Assembly: GCA_023411775.1 (NCBI GenBank)
Contig: JAEYOL010000013.1
Coordinates: forward strand, 1 to 26,705
DNA: 26,705 bases
Direction of reading: 5' to 3'
From: Bacteroidota bacterium
GTDB lineage: Bacteria; Bacteroidota; Bacteroidia; Chitinophagales; Chitinophagaceae
The first letter of the stretch is position 1; the number at the start of each line of letters is the position of its first letter. Below, one piece after another: positions 16,601 to 24,944 of the stretch. The notes under the pieces were generated by a model. That model was not told the DNA's origin, made no database searches, and worked only from the letters and a program-made list of their open reading frames with translations. The translations under genes and the position numbers were made by a program.

Positions 16601-17089
16601 ATCCCACGCTGGACCGGAGGTTTCAACACTACCGTTAGCTGGAAAGGTTTCAGTTTGTTTGCCCGTTTGGATTTTGCGCTCGGACATATCCAGCAGGACT
16701 TTATGCAAATGTGGGCATTGACAAGCGCGCAGGGCGAGTTTAATGCTACAGATATTGTAAAAGATACCTGGACCCCTGAAAATCCAAATGCGAAATACCC
16801 CCGATACCAATGGGCTGACCAGCTCAACACAAAGAATATGGACAGGCCAAGTGATATGTTCTTTGTAAACTCCAGTTACCTCGCGTTCCGTGAAGTTTCA
16901 CTGAGCTATTCTTTACCGGCACATTTGTTAAGGAAGATAAAGGCGAGCGGATTGAGGCTGACTGTTACTGGACAGAACCTGGGTTATATCACCAACAGCT
17001 TGTTGAATTTGCCCGAGCGGACCGGACAGCAGTCCAGCGCCTACACCATTCCGACACAATTGGTTTTCGGCGCCAACCTAACCTTCTAA
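13673..17089 (+). CDS. SusC/RagA-family TonB-dependent outer-membrane transporter (NanO-like)
   Basis: This 1138-residue protein has a signal peptide ending near SVWAQ (residue 24). A carboxypeptidase-regulatory-like (CNA-B-type) domain follows at about 27-100, then a TonB box region EEVVVVGYG at about 106, a plug domain to about 235 with LKDASATAIYGARASNG, and a long beta barrel ending in the aromatic residue Phe. It imports a glycan or sugar bound by the partner SusD protein, powered by TonB. The neighbours (SusD, NanA, NanM, MFS transporter, two sialidases, sialate esterase) make sialic acid or sialylated oligosaccharides the likely cargo, as for NanO of Tannerella and Bacteroides. It is the first gene after the operator-controlled promoter. 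Family is certain; cargo is inferred. Confidence 0.93.
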   Translation: MRTACFKLGMLISFMLMAASVWAQGKKVSGTIRSQEGGQPLPGVSVTVKGKITGTQTNSAGEYSIDVTDGDVLVFSYAGFATVEQPVGSSSTIDLTLQPGASSKLEEVVVVGYGTARRSKITSSVAKLDAKILETGLRSNPAQALAGTIPGLRVATGTGRPGSLPSIVLRGGTNFDGSGSPLILMDGQVRSSLSDINPEDIGSIEVLKDASATAIYGARASNGVILITSKRGKTGQSSVNVNVRRGTSFLNVPYNFLSAEDYIKWSRMGVVQAIINGTNGTIASNTALSGVGPRATGNLYKDPVTGAILDGNYDNRAVWSVMRLNDINRELLSQPGWKQMKDAVPTDANGNYDPNGTYADLIYKDFNYGDYGLHDRATIQEYNVGFSGGNDRGAYFANLGYYDEDGLSLKTFYRRLTFTLNGDYKIKDWLKSESSLQFNKANWRDQTLQNGESNYWGRMLSAPPTMRGTNANGEFILGRDANDGNPLVNIDKYKRDNQSDKFTLGQSFRVDIMKDLYLKLGGIWMYDEEVGESFNRDFRTGLLSLTNPNNGWNRTRASNAWFDRTIRQTYNAILNYELNFLGKNNIAAMAGFEYYNAYSSGISASGSQAPTDDFSDLQYTLNNATTQTRGTDTYHNRDRILSGFGRLLYDWDGKYLASFTIRRDGVSRLNGDNQYGNFPAASVGWLIHRENFMSSTRGWLSYMKLRASWGKNGNIGIGTSNAVGLYEVQGAYGSQNPYNGNIGFLQTSLANPSLRWEKTNTTEVGADMGFFNNRLNASIAYYNRITDDKLALVNLPTSSGFSTIRTNNGSMRNRGVELDASYKILQRKDFSWQVSANAAWNKNTVLKLPFNGNPNNRQDGTQIYDPRTGQVIWVGGLQEGQEWGELFGFVAEGIIRTQKDLDNYNKFDEAAKQAYQNGGAGRGVASQQLIQQYNLNAGRPANNPLYVATQLGDVMWKDIDNNDTIDYRDRVSLGRTIPRWTGGFNTTVSWKGFSLFARLDFALGHIQQDFMQMWALTSAQGEFNATDIVKDTWTPENPNAKYPRYQWADQLNTKNMDRPSDMFFVNSSYLAFREVSLSYSLPAHLLRKIKASGLRLTVTGQNLGYITNSLLNLPERTGQQSSAYTIPTQLVFGANLTF

Positions 17090-17112
17090 TTTATTAGCAA
17101 AACTATTCGATC

Positions 17113-18675
17113 ATGAAAAAGCTTAAGTATATATTCTTTGTGGCAATAGCGGGTATCGCTTTGTCATCATGCCGTAAAACACTGGAACTTGCCCCGGAAG
17201 ACTATTACGGCGATGGGAACTTCTGGAAAAACGAAGCCCAGGTTGCCAACTTTATGGTGGGCATGCATACCCAGTTCCGTAACAACCAGTTTATGTTCCT
17301 TCGTCTTGGCGAAATGAGAGGCGGTGGCTTTAGCAGCGTTGACCGACAAAATACTTCGCTCAATGAATTAACTATCATAAACCAGGCAATTGAGGAAACT
17401 TCCGCCGGTGTTGGTAGCTGGGCTGGGTTTTATAATCCAATTCTCCAACTAAACCTGTTTATCCAGAAAGTTGAAGCGATCGATTTTATCGCCAGCGAAA
17501 GAAAAAATTACCTTCTTGGCCAGGCTTATGCTATGCGTGCTTATTATTATTTTCACCTGCTTCGTACCTACGGTGGTGTTCCTCTGCGATTAGAACCTGA
17601 AGTATCTAATGGAAATACGGATCCGGTCGCACTGCGTAAGGCCAGGTCATCAGAAGCTGAAGTACTGGCCGCTGTAAAGGCCGATGTCGATAACGCAGTA
17701 ACACTGTTTGGCTCAGCTGCAACACCGGCAGATAAAAGCCAATGGAATCCGCAGGCTGCCCTCATGCTGAAAGGCGAAGTGTACCTGTGGTCCGCTAAGG
17801 TGTACAACAATACTGCCGACCTTGCAGTGGCAAAAGCTGCGCTCACATCTATAACAGGACCATCCCTGCTTTCTAATTTCGCTGATGTTTTTAAAAATAA
17901 AAATAATAACGAGATCATCCTCGCTATGCGCTACCGCGATGGCGAAGCCGAGATGGGAACAGCCTATTCCTATTTCCTATATTCGACTTTTAATTTCGAC
18001 AACCTGCACGTCAAGGATTCCACCACAACAGGACCTACATTAGTTGATCCCCTGAATGTAGCCAGCGCTCCTTCACAGATCATTCAACGTTATGCATATA
18101 CATTCGAGTTGTATCAATCGTATGATCTCGCCGACACTCGCCGTGATGCTACATTTTACGATTACTATAGAACCACATCTTCCGGCGGGAACGTAGTGGT
18201 CAACATACGCAATACTGCGCTGGTGAAATTTCTCGGCGAAATGAATTCTGCCAACAGAAGGGTATTTACCAACGACTGGCCGGTATATCGCGAAGCCGAC
18301 AGGTTGTTGATGCTGGCCGAGATCGTTAATGCAGAAGGTGGTGACCCCACTCCATATATTCAGCCTGTTCGCGATCGCGCTTTTGCCAATGCCGATCCTA
18401 CTCCATTTGTAAATGGATCAAAAGATGAGAATGAGCTCGCGATTTTTGAAGAGCGCACTAAGGAATTTGTATATGAAGGCAAACGCTGGTATGATTTACG
18501 CCGGATGAAATATGGCAATGAACCTCTTGTATTCATCAGTCCCAGTCATCCATATGGTGTGCTTGATAAAGCAACGCAGGGTTATAAGATCCTCTGGCCT
18601 GTTGAATCGGCTATCTGGACCAATGATCCACTGATCGATCAGACACCAGGTTACGCTACTGCAAAACCAAAATAG
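17113..18675 (+). CDS. SusD/RagB-family surface glycan-binding lipoprotein (NanU-like)
   Basis: This is a 520-residue lipoprotein with lipidation Cys20 after ALSS. The N-terminal TPR-containing SusD domain includes QAYAMRAYYYFHLLRTYGG (about residues 136-154). The RagB/SusD C-terminal domain has the usual EERTKEFVYEGKRWYDLRR segment at about 447-465. It forms the lid of the SusC transporter and binds the incoming ligand at the cell surface. The gene starts 23 nt after susC and is followed by a strong terminator hairpin, so susCD form the highly transcribed first part of the locus. NanU of Tannerella, a sialic-acid-binding SusD homologue, is the probable functional counterpart. Ligand identity rests on gene context. 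Confidence 0.93.
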   Translation: MKKLKYIFFVAIAGIALSSCRKTLELAPEDYYGDGNFWKNEAQVANFMVGMHTQFRNNQFMFLRLGEMRGGGFSSVDRQNTSLNELTIINQAIEETSAGVGSWAGFYNPILQLNLFIQKVEAIDFIASERKNYLLGQAYAMRAYYYFHLLRTYGGVPLRLEPEVSNGNTDPVALRKARSSEAEVLAAVKADVDNAVTLFGSAATPADKSQWNPQAALMLKGEVYLWSAKVYNNTADLAVAKAALTSITGPSLLSNFADVFKNKNNNEIILAMRYRDGEAEMGTAYSYFLYSTFNFDNLHVKDSTTTGPTLVDPLNVASAPSQIIQRYAYTFELYQSYDLADTRRDATFYDYYRTTSSGGNVVVNIRNTALVKFLGEMNSANRRVFTNDWPVYREADRLLMLAEIVNAEGGDPTPYIQPVRDRAFANADPTPFVNGSKDENELAIFEERTKEFVYEGKRWYDLRRMKYGNEPLVFISPSHPYGVLDKATQGYKILWPVESAIWTNDPLIDQTPGYATAKPK

Positions 18676-18710
18676 TTTTTTTCGTACAAGCATTCAGCAG
18701 TTTTGACCAT

Positions 18711-18740
18711 AACCGGGAATATTCCTGTTCCCGGTTTTTT
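18711..18740 (+). terminator. Rho-independent terminator after susD
   Basis: A perfect 9-bp stem AACCGGGAA / TTCCCGGTT (18711-18719 with 18728-18736) around an 8-nt loop is followed at once by a T-run. It lies 35 nt after the susD stop and before nanA, so it should end or reduce transcription into the nan genes. Confidence 0.82.
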
Positions 18741-18747
18741 AAAACTT

Positions 18748-18755
18748 TATTTTCG
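18748..18755 (+). promoter_or_regulatory. Possible -7 element of a separate nanA promoter
   Basis: TATTTTCG, one base off TAnnTTTG, lies 12 nt before the nanA ATG and just after the susD terminator. No good TTTG partner is found about 20 bp upstream, so support is weak. Confidence 0.25.
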
Positions 18756-18767
18756 TCAAATAAATAA

Positions 18768-19721
18768 ATGAACATGAGAAGTGAACATTTGCAGGGATTG
18801 ATCGCCGCACCCTTTACACCCATGCACCCGGACGGTTCATTGAACTTATCCCTGGTACCTGCTTATTACAAGATGCTAAGAGATAATAAGGTTACAGGGG
18901 CTTTTATCTGCGGTTCAACCGGTGAAGGCGTGTCGATGACTGCCAAAGAAAAGATGGCGATGGCGGAAGCCTGGGCGGAAGCCACAAAAGCTGATAGTGA
19001 CTTTAAAGTGATGATGTTCCTGGGTGGTACCAGTATTCAGGACTGCAAAGAACTGGCCATACATGCGAAAAAGATCGGCCTGTTTGCAATTTCATTCACT
19101 TCACCATTTTATTTTAAACCGGCAAGCGTCGATATGCTGGCCGAAGCATGCGCGGAAGTGGCTGCGATGGTTCCGGATATGCCTTTCTATTATTACCATA
19201 TCCCGGTTTTAACAGGCGTTGGGTTCAATATGTACGATCTTTTACAGGCGATCGATGGGAAGATCCCCAACTTCGCAGGAATCAAATACACGCACGAAGA
19301 CTTTATGGATTTTCTCTCCTGCCTGAACTATAAGAATGGAAGGTATGATATGCTCTGGGGCAGGGATGAAAATATGTTACCCGCCCTGGCGCTCGGTACA
19401 AAAGGCGCAGTGGGAAGTACTTTCAACTACGCACCGGGCCTGTATTATGACCTGATTGATGCATTTGAAAAAAATGACCTGCACAAAGCCAACCAGCTAC
19501 AACAAAAATCAATTGATATGATTAGGTTGCTGGGCAAGTATGGCGGGATAGCTACAGGCAAGTCTTATATGAAACTGATCGGCCTCGACTGCGGTGAGTT
19601 TCGTCTGCCAATAAAAAATATGAGCGCGGAGCATTTTGAATTATTTAAAAGAGATGCCATCCAGCTTGGCTTCGATAAATTTTGTTCACGCACCGGCAAA
19701 ACCTCTTCCGTCAATGTATAA
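18768..19721 (+). CDS. nanA: N-acetylneuraminate lyase
   Basis: This 317-residue class I aldolase of the DHDPS/NAL superfamily carries the phosphate/carboxylate loop GSTGE (residues 49-53), the catalytic Tyr143 in YYYHIP and the Schiff-base Lys173 in FAGIKYT. Length and motifs match bacterial and vertebrate-type sialic acid lyases, which cleave Neu5Ac to ManNAc and pyruvate in the cytoplasm. It starts the compact gene run nanA-nanM-transporter-sialidases-esterase with gaps of 3-40 nt. It is a different paralogue from the DapA-type gene at the left edge of the window. The assignment as lyase rather than another aldolase is supported by the sialidase and transporter neighbours. Confidence 0.92.
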   Translation: MNMRSEHLQGLIAAPFTPMHPDGSLNLSLVPAYYKMLRDNKVTGAFICGSTGEGVSMTAKEKMAMAEAWAEATKADSDFKVMMFLGGTSIQDCKELAIHAKKIGLFAISFTSPFYFKPASVDMLAEACAEVAAMVPDMPFYYYHIPVLTGVGFNMYDLLQAIDGKIPNFAGIKYTHEDFMDFLSCLNYKNGRYDMLWGRDENMLPALALGTKGAVGSTFNYAPGLYYDLIDAFEKNDLHKANQLQQKSIDMIRLLGKYGGIATGKSYMKLIGLDCGEFRLPIKNMSAEHFELFKRDAIQLGFDKFCSRTGKTSSVNV

Positions 19722-19727
19722 ACGATA

Positions 19728-20891
19728 ATGCGGCTGAAGACCATACTAGTTTTTGTTTTGATCATGCCTTTTACAGTATTCACATACGCACAAAACGCAA
19801 AGGGGAATCGTCTGCACTGGTAAATCGCGGCGGAACTTCCGGCTCCAGATGGAAAGAATAAATCTCTCGGTGTGGCAGGGCCGGTAACAGGTGTTCACAA
19901 CGATGTGCTGATTATAGGCGGTGGCGCCAATTTTCCCGATAGTATGCCCTGGCGGGGAGGTAAGAAGAAATATTACGATGAGATTTATATCTATCGTGAA
20001 TACAGAAAGTCCCTCGTCCTGCAAGAAGAAGTTGCGAAACTTCCATCGGCTATCGCTTATACTGCCAATTGCTCAACGCCTCAGGGGATTGTGTATGCAG
20101 GCGGTGAAAATGAACTGGGCATTACCAACAAAGTCTTCCTTGTGCAATGGGATGAAGCAAAAAAGACCGTTTCCTCAAACGAGCTGCCCGAACTTCCCCT
20201 TCCTTTGACCAATGCATCAGCAGTGTATGCCGACAACGCTATCTATCTCGCCGGCGGCGAAACCAATACAGCCGTCTCCTCCAGTTTTTTTAAGCTTGAC
20301 ATGAAAAATGTGAACGCAGGATGGCAAGCCCTGCCCGATTTACCAAAACCGGTATCCCATACCGTAATGGTCGCCCTGGAAGGAAAGTCCGGAAACATTT
20401 CGATATACCTGGTTGGCGGGAGAAGAAGAAACGGTGATGGCATTAGTGACCTCTATAATACTGTTTTCAGTTTCGATACAAAAAAAGGAATATGGGAAGA
20501 AAAGCAAAGTCTTCCTTATAAGCTGTCAGCAGGAACAGGTGTAGCACAGGGGCGGAAGAATATCCTGATCTTTGGTGGCGACAAGGGTGAGACATTTCAC
20601 AAGACGGAGAAACTGATCGCTGCGATCAGTGCTGAGACTAACGAGACAAAAAAATCTGAACTGATCCGGCAGAAAAATGATTTGCAATCATCCCATCCCG
20701 GCTTTAGTCATGATGTGCTGTTATATGATATTGCAAAGGACGAGTGGAAAAAACTGGGTGATATCCCTTTTGATTCTCCCGTTACAACCACAGCCTTGAT
20801 ATGGAATAAAAAAGTATTGATACCAAGCGGCGAAATAAAAGCCGGTGTTCGTACACCTCAAATACTAGTGGTAAAATTGCCGGGGAGATAA
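19728..20891 (+). pseudogene. nanM: Sialate mutarotase (NanM-like, Kelch propeller) interrupted by an in-frame TAA
   Basis: ATG 19728, 6 nt after nanA, opens a frame with a clear signal peptide (hydrophobic residues 4-18, ending TYAQ). Codon 32 (19821-19823) is TAA, between Trp31 and an Ile that continues without frame change into a conserved stretch (AELPAPDG, then GVAGPVTG). A single base change from a sense codon such as AAA would explain it. The rest, to 20891, is an intact Kelch beta-propeller with repeated GG motifs (AGGENELG, LAGGETN, LVGGRRRNGDG, IFGGDKGE), close to the cyclically permuted sialic acid mutarotases. The working enzyme would speed Neu5Ac anomer interconversion in the periplasm. 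A GTG restart at 19872 would give a 339-residue form without signal peptide or first strand, probably misplaced in the cytoplasm. The gap to the next gene is 3 nt. Confidence 0.83.
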
Positions 20892-20894
20892 ATC

Positions 20895-22127
20895 ATGAAA
20901 AACACTAAATCATATCCCTGGATTGTTGTAGCCTTGTTGTGGGTGGTGGCCCTGCTCAACTATATGGACAGACAAATGCTAAGCACCATGAAGCCTTCCA
21001 TGCAGGTAGACATCGTGGAATTGCAAACAGCTGAAGCATTTGGCTTCCTGATGGCGATATTTCTCTATATCTATGGTTTTATGAGCCCGGTAGCTGGTAT
21101 TATCGCTGACCGGGTAAACCGTAAATGGCTTATTGTGGGAAGTTTGTTTGTATGGTCTGCGGTAACCTATGCCATGGGTGTAACTACAAAATATAACGAC
21201 CTGCTTATCCTGCGTGGCGTGATGGGTATCAGCGAAGCGTTGTACATTCCTGCAGGGCTTTCTTTGATCGCCGACTATCACTCCGGTAAAACTCGCTCAC
21301 TGGCAATCGGTATTCACATGACCGGCCTCTATGCCGGCTCCGCGCTGGGCGGTTTTGGTGCCACAGTCGCAGCCAACTATGGATGGCATAGCGCCTTTCA
21401 TTGGTTTGGCATCATTGGAATGGTATATGCCCTGGTGCTGATCTTTTTTCTAAGAGAAAAAAGAGATGTCGCGGTTACAGATACTGTTGTCACAAAAAAT
21501 ATTCCCCTCTTCAAAGGACTTGGACTACTTTTTTCAAATATGGCTTTTTGGGTCATCCTGTTTTATTTTGCTGCACCCAGCCTGCCTGGATGGGCGACCA
21601 AAAACTGGTTCCCAACTTTATTTGCCGGTAGTTTGAATATGCCCATGGATGAAGCCGGCCCGCTTTCCACGATCACCCTTGCCATGTCGTCATTTATTGG
21701 TGCCGTATTAATCGGCGGACCTTTATCAGACAGGTGGGTGCAGAAGAATGTAAGAGGAAGGGTATTTACCAGTGCAATCGGTTTAGGATTAACCATTCCT
21801 TCCCTGATCTTGCTGGGCTATGGAAATACCCTGGTTTCAGTAGTGGGTGCAGGCATTTTATTTGGGATCGGTTTTGGCATGTTCGATGCCAATAACATGC
21901 CTATCCTTTGCCAGTTTGTTCCAAAGAAATTGCGGGCAACTGCTTATGGATTTATGAATATGGTTGGTGTATTTGCCGGGGCAGCAGTGACACAGGTTCT
22001 GGGAAGGTTCAAAGACCAGGGAAATTTTGGATTTGGCTTTGCCATACTAAGCGCTATTGTTTTACTGGCCCTGGTAGTACAGCTTTCATACCTCCGCCCA
22101 AAGACAAATGATTTTGTTGAGACCTAA
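20895..22127 (+). CDS. nanT: MFS transporter, probable sialic acid importer (NanT-like)
   Basis: This 410-residue inner-membrane protein has about 12 transmembrane segments. The first helix carries the anion:cation symporter-type motif LLNYMDRQMLS. The loop between helices 2 and 3 has the MFS signature around IADRVNRKW, and helix 4 has RGVMGISEALYIPAG. This subfamily carries organic acids and sugar acids, fitting Neu5Ac with protons or sodium. The gene lies 3 nt after the mutarotase frame and 5 nt before the first sialidase, inside the nan gene run. The role is inferred from this position; a hexuronate-type cargo would be the alternative on sequence alone. Confidence 0.85.
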   Translation: MKNTKSYPWIVVALLWVVALLNYMDRQMLSTMKPSMQVDIVELQTAEAFGFLMAIFLYIYGFMSPVAGIIADRVNRKWLIVGSLFVWSAVTYAMGVTTKYNDLLILRGVMGISEALYIPAGLSLIADYHSGKTRSLAIGIHMTGLYAGSALGGFGATVAANYGWHSAFHWFGIIGMVYALVLIFFLREKRDVAVTDTVVTKNIPLFKGLGLLFSNMAFWVILFYFAAPSLPGWATKNWFPTLFAGSLNMPMDEAGPLSTITLAMSSFIGAVLIGGPLSDRWVQKNVRGRVFTSAIGLGLTIPSLILLGYGNTLVSVVGAGILFGIGFGMFDANNMPILCQFVPKKLRATAYGFMNMVGVFAGAAVTQVLGRFKDQGNFGFGFAILSAIVLLALVVQLSYLRPKTNDFVET

Positions 22128-22132
22128 AAAAT

Positions 22133-23737
22133 ATGGTAATGATTCAGAAATTTATGTATTGCCTTGTTTACCTGTTGAGTGTTGCTCCCCTGGCGGTGTT
22201 ATCTCAGCCTGCATCTACCGCTGCCGGAGATCGAATCTCAGTATCCTACTCCCAGGTACCACTATTGAAGAATACCGACTTCAACCAGTTGATGAAACTG
22301 ACCGTCTATGTCCCACAGGGGAAAGCCATCGCGTATAAAAATTTTCAGCTGCAGTTGAATCCCGCAGCCGTACAGGCAATTGAAAAAATGGAAGTTATCG
22401 TTCGGGATGAAAGACAAAGGTCTTTTTTGACTGGCGCAATTTTTCATGGCAGCTCCCAGCAAATTTCTGCTATCACAAATATCCCTGTCAATATACCCCT
22501 GCACCAGGGATGGAATACGATTTGGTTTGGTGCCAGCTTAAAATCTAATGCCGATATCGATAAAAAAGTTTCTATCCTATTAAAAAGTATTACTACTGAA
22601 AAGGGCTATGTGCATAGTGTTTCAAAAAAAACGGCTGGTGCAACCAGCAATTTCCAGGGTCAATACCGGTTGGGCATTGCCATTCGAAAAGCCTGGGATG
22701 ATAGTGTACATACTTATCGCATACCCGGTATCACAACAACAGACAAAGGTACTTTGATCGCTGTGTATGATATCCGCTATAAGCATAGCGGCGATCTGCC
22801 CGCCAATATCGATGTGGGTATGAGTCGCAGTACCGATGGTGGCCGGAGCTGGGAGCCCATGAAGATCATCATGGACATGGGCCCTCCACATGAAAACAAT
22901 GGGATAGGTGATCCCGCCATATTATTCGATCCCATTACCAAAAAGATATGGGTTGCTGCTCTATGGAGCAAAGGCAACCGTTCTATCGCAGGTTCTAAAC
23001 CCGGACTTTCTCCTGATACCACCGGGCAGTTTGTACTGGTAAGCAGCGATGACGACGGCCTCACCTGGAGTCAACCCTTTAGTATTACCTCACAGGTGAA
23101 AAACCCGGCCTGGCATTTATATTTTAATGGTCCAGGTAATGGCATCGCTATGAAGAATGGAACACTGGTCTTCCCTTCGCAATACTGGGATGAGACTACG
23201 GTGCCCGCTTCGGTCGGTATTCCTCATTCATCTATCATTTATTGTGATGATCATGGCAATACATGGAAATCTGGTACCGGCGCCAAAGCAAATACCACCG
23301 AAGCCCAGGTGATTGAAACAACGCCTGGCACCCTGATGCTGAATATGCGCGACAACCGCGGTAAGTACAGAAGCATAGCAACAACAACCGACATGGGTAA
23401 AACCTGGGTGGAGCATCCTACATCATACTCGGCATTGCCCGATCCCGTTTGCATGGCAGGATTTACAAAAGCCAACTTCAATATAAAAGATCAAAAAAGG
23501 GAAATAGTTTTTTTCAGTAATGTTGCGTCACAAACCTCGCGGAACCATACCAGCATCAAAGCGAGCACTGACCTCGGCGAGACATGGCCGTCGAAATACC
23601 ATTTGCTACTCGATGAAAGAAATGGCTACGGTTATTCTGCGATCATAAAAGTGGACGATAATACCCTTGGGATCATTTACGAAGGAGAAAGAGATTTGTA
23701 TTTTATGCGCGTGCCGGTAAGTGAAATCATCAGGTAA
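22133..23737 (+). CDS. Secreted sialidase (GH33) with N-terminal BNR-associated domain
   Basis: This is a 534-residue exo-sialidase. The start is ATG 22133 or ATG 22139; both give a signal peptide ending around AVLSQ. Residues about 30-170 form a beta-sandwich of the BNR-associated N-terminal type found in Bacteroides sialidases. The six-bladed propeller then begins with the YRIP motif (Arg196, one of the substrate carboxylate-binding arginines). Five Asp boxes follow, near residues 233, 304, 373, 419 and 479 (for example STDGGRSW). The end contains GYGYSAI, which fits the nucleophile Tyr, and an acidic IIYEGE segment. It removes terminal sialic acid from glycoconjugates in the periplasm or at the surface. 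It differs in architecture from the second sialidase that follows 40 nt later. Confidence 0.9.
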   Translation: MVMIQKFMYCLVYLLSVAPLAVLSQPASTAAGDRISVSYSQVPLLKNTDFNQLMKLTVYVPQGKAIAYKNFQLQLNPAAVQAIEKMEVIVRDERQRSFLTGAIFHGSSQQISAITNIPVNIPLHQGWNTIWFGASLKSNADIDKKVSILLKSITTEKGYVHSVSKKTAGATSNFQGQYRLGIAIRKAWDDSVHTYRIPGITTTDKGTLIAVYDIRYKHSGDLPANIDVGMSRSTDGGRSWEPMKIIMDMGPPHENNGIGDPAILFDPITKKIWVAALWSKGNRSIAGSKPGLSPDTTGQFVLVSSDDDGLTWSQPFSITSQVKNPAWHLYFNGPGNGIAMKNGTLVFPSQYWDETTVPASVGIPHSSIIYCDDHGNTWKSGTGAKANTTEAQVIETTPGTLMLNMRDNRGKYRSIATTTDMGKTWVEHPTSYSALPDPVCMAGFTKANFNIKDQKREIVFFSNVASQTSRNHTSIKASTDLGETWPSKYHLLLDERNGYGYSAIIKVDDNTLGIIYEGERDLYFMRVPVSEIIR

Positions 23738-23777
23738 TCATTATCAACATATTTCTTTCTCACAGAAATGTTCAGCT

Positions 23778-24941
23778 ATGAAGAAATCAACACTGATACT
23801 GGCGGCATTTGTATGTATTGCCAGTGCGATGGCTCAGGAAACACATATACCCGTATTCGTTTCAGGAACGGAGGGTCATAAATCTTATCGCATCCCGGCT
23901 ATCATTGATCTGCCCAATGGCGAACTACTCGCTTTTGCTGAAGGCCGCGTGCATGGAGCCGGTGATTTTGGCGATATCAATATCGTCATGAAACGTAGCA
24001 GGGATAAAGGCAAAACCTGGAGCGCTCTTCAGCATATCGCTGAGTTTGATACCCTGCAATGTGGCAATCCCGCCCCGGTGGTTGATCTTACCGACCCGCG
24101 TTACCCGAAAGGAAGAGTTTTTCTTTTTTATAATACCGGCAACAACCATGAGGGTGAGGTCAGGAAAGGAAAAGGATACAAACAGGTTTGGTATAAAACA
24201 TCCACCGATGGCGGGCATACCTGGTCTGAAGCGGTGGACATTACACTACAAGTGCACCGTCCCAAACAGCCGCAAATAGATCCCCGTTATAATTTCAATG
24301 AAGACTGGCGAACCTATGCTAACACACCGGGTCATGCCATGCAGTTCCGTTCAGGAAAGTATAAGGGAAGAATTTATGTGGCAGCAAATCATTCATCAGG
24401 TCCACCACAAAGCCAGTCCACCGACTACGATGCCCATGGATTTTATACCGATGATCATGGTGAAACTTTTCATTTAGGAGCCAGCCTTGGTTTGCCGGGC
24501 AGCAACGAATCAACTGCAGCAGAGATCAGCGGCGGCCGGCTGATGATCAATAGCCGTAACCAGAAAGGTGATATTCGTGCACGGATCGTCGGCATCAGCA
24601 GTGATGGTGGACAATCCTGGGATACGGTATATTTTGATCGCAACCTGCCCGATCCCGTTTGTGAGGGAACGATTCTGACACTTGCAAAAAGAAAACCCAG
24701 TCAGCATATCATTGCTTTTTGCAATGCCGCCGATGAAAAAAACCGTGATCATCTCACACTTCGTATCAGTTATGATGATGGCCGAACCTGGAAGAAGAAA
24801 ATTGAGATCTATTCAAATCCCTCACGGCGTGATGCATCGGCATATTCTGATATTGTGCAACTCGATAAGAAACGTATCGGAGTACTTTTTGAAAAAGATG
24901 GGTATTCGCAGATAGTTTTCACAACCGTAAAATGGAAATAG
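23778..24941 (+). CDS. nanH: Secreted single-domain sialidase (GH33)
   Basis: This is a 387-residue sialidase. ATG 23778 was chosen because it starts a clean signal peptide (MKKSTLILAAFVCIASAMAQ). The open frame runs back to 23721, but that would overlap the preceding gene and bury the signal peptide. The propeller starts at once: SYRIP with Arg38, then AFAEGR, a typical catalytic-domain segment. Asp boxes lie near residues 73, 142, 225, 275 and 332 (for example SRDKGKTW, SSDGGQSW). The end carries AYSDIVQL, the likely nucleophile Tyr region, and LFEKDG. It cleaves terminal sialic acids outside the cytoplasm. The next gene begins 3 nt later, so it is in the same operon. Two sialidases of different build suggest different linkages or substrates. 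Confidence 0.91.
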   Translation: MKKSTLILAAFVCIASAMAQETHIPVFVSGTEGHKSYRIPAIIDLPNGELLAFAEGRVHGAGDFGDINIVMKRSRDKGKTWSALQHIAEFDTLQCGNPAPVVDLTDPRYPKGRVFLFYNTGNNHEGEVRKGKGYKQVWYKTSTDGGHTWSEAVDITLQVHRPKQPQIDPRYNFNEDWRTYANTPGHAMQFRSGKYKGRIYVAANHSSGPPQSQSTDYDAHGFYTDDHGETFHLGASLGLPGSNESTAAEISGGRLMINSRNQKGDIRARIVGISSDGGQSWDTVYFDRNLPDPVCEGTILTLAKRKPSQHIIAFCNAADEKNRDHLTLRISYDDGRTWKKKIEIYSNPSRRDASAYSDIVQLDKKRIGVLFEKDGYSQIVFTTVKWK

Positions 24942-24944
24942 ATC

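Noticed and set aside
898..19823. Reassignment of TAA or programmed read-through to rescue the two interrupted genes
   Set aside because: TAA ends intact genes normally in this window, and no shared context or structure follows the two stops.
23721..23777. Upstream extension of the second sialidase to position 23721
   Set aside because: It would overlap the end of the preceding gene and place the signal peptide 19 residues inside the protein.
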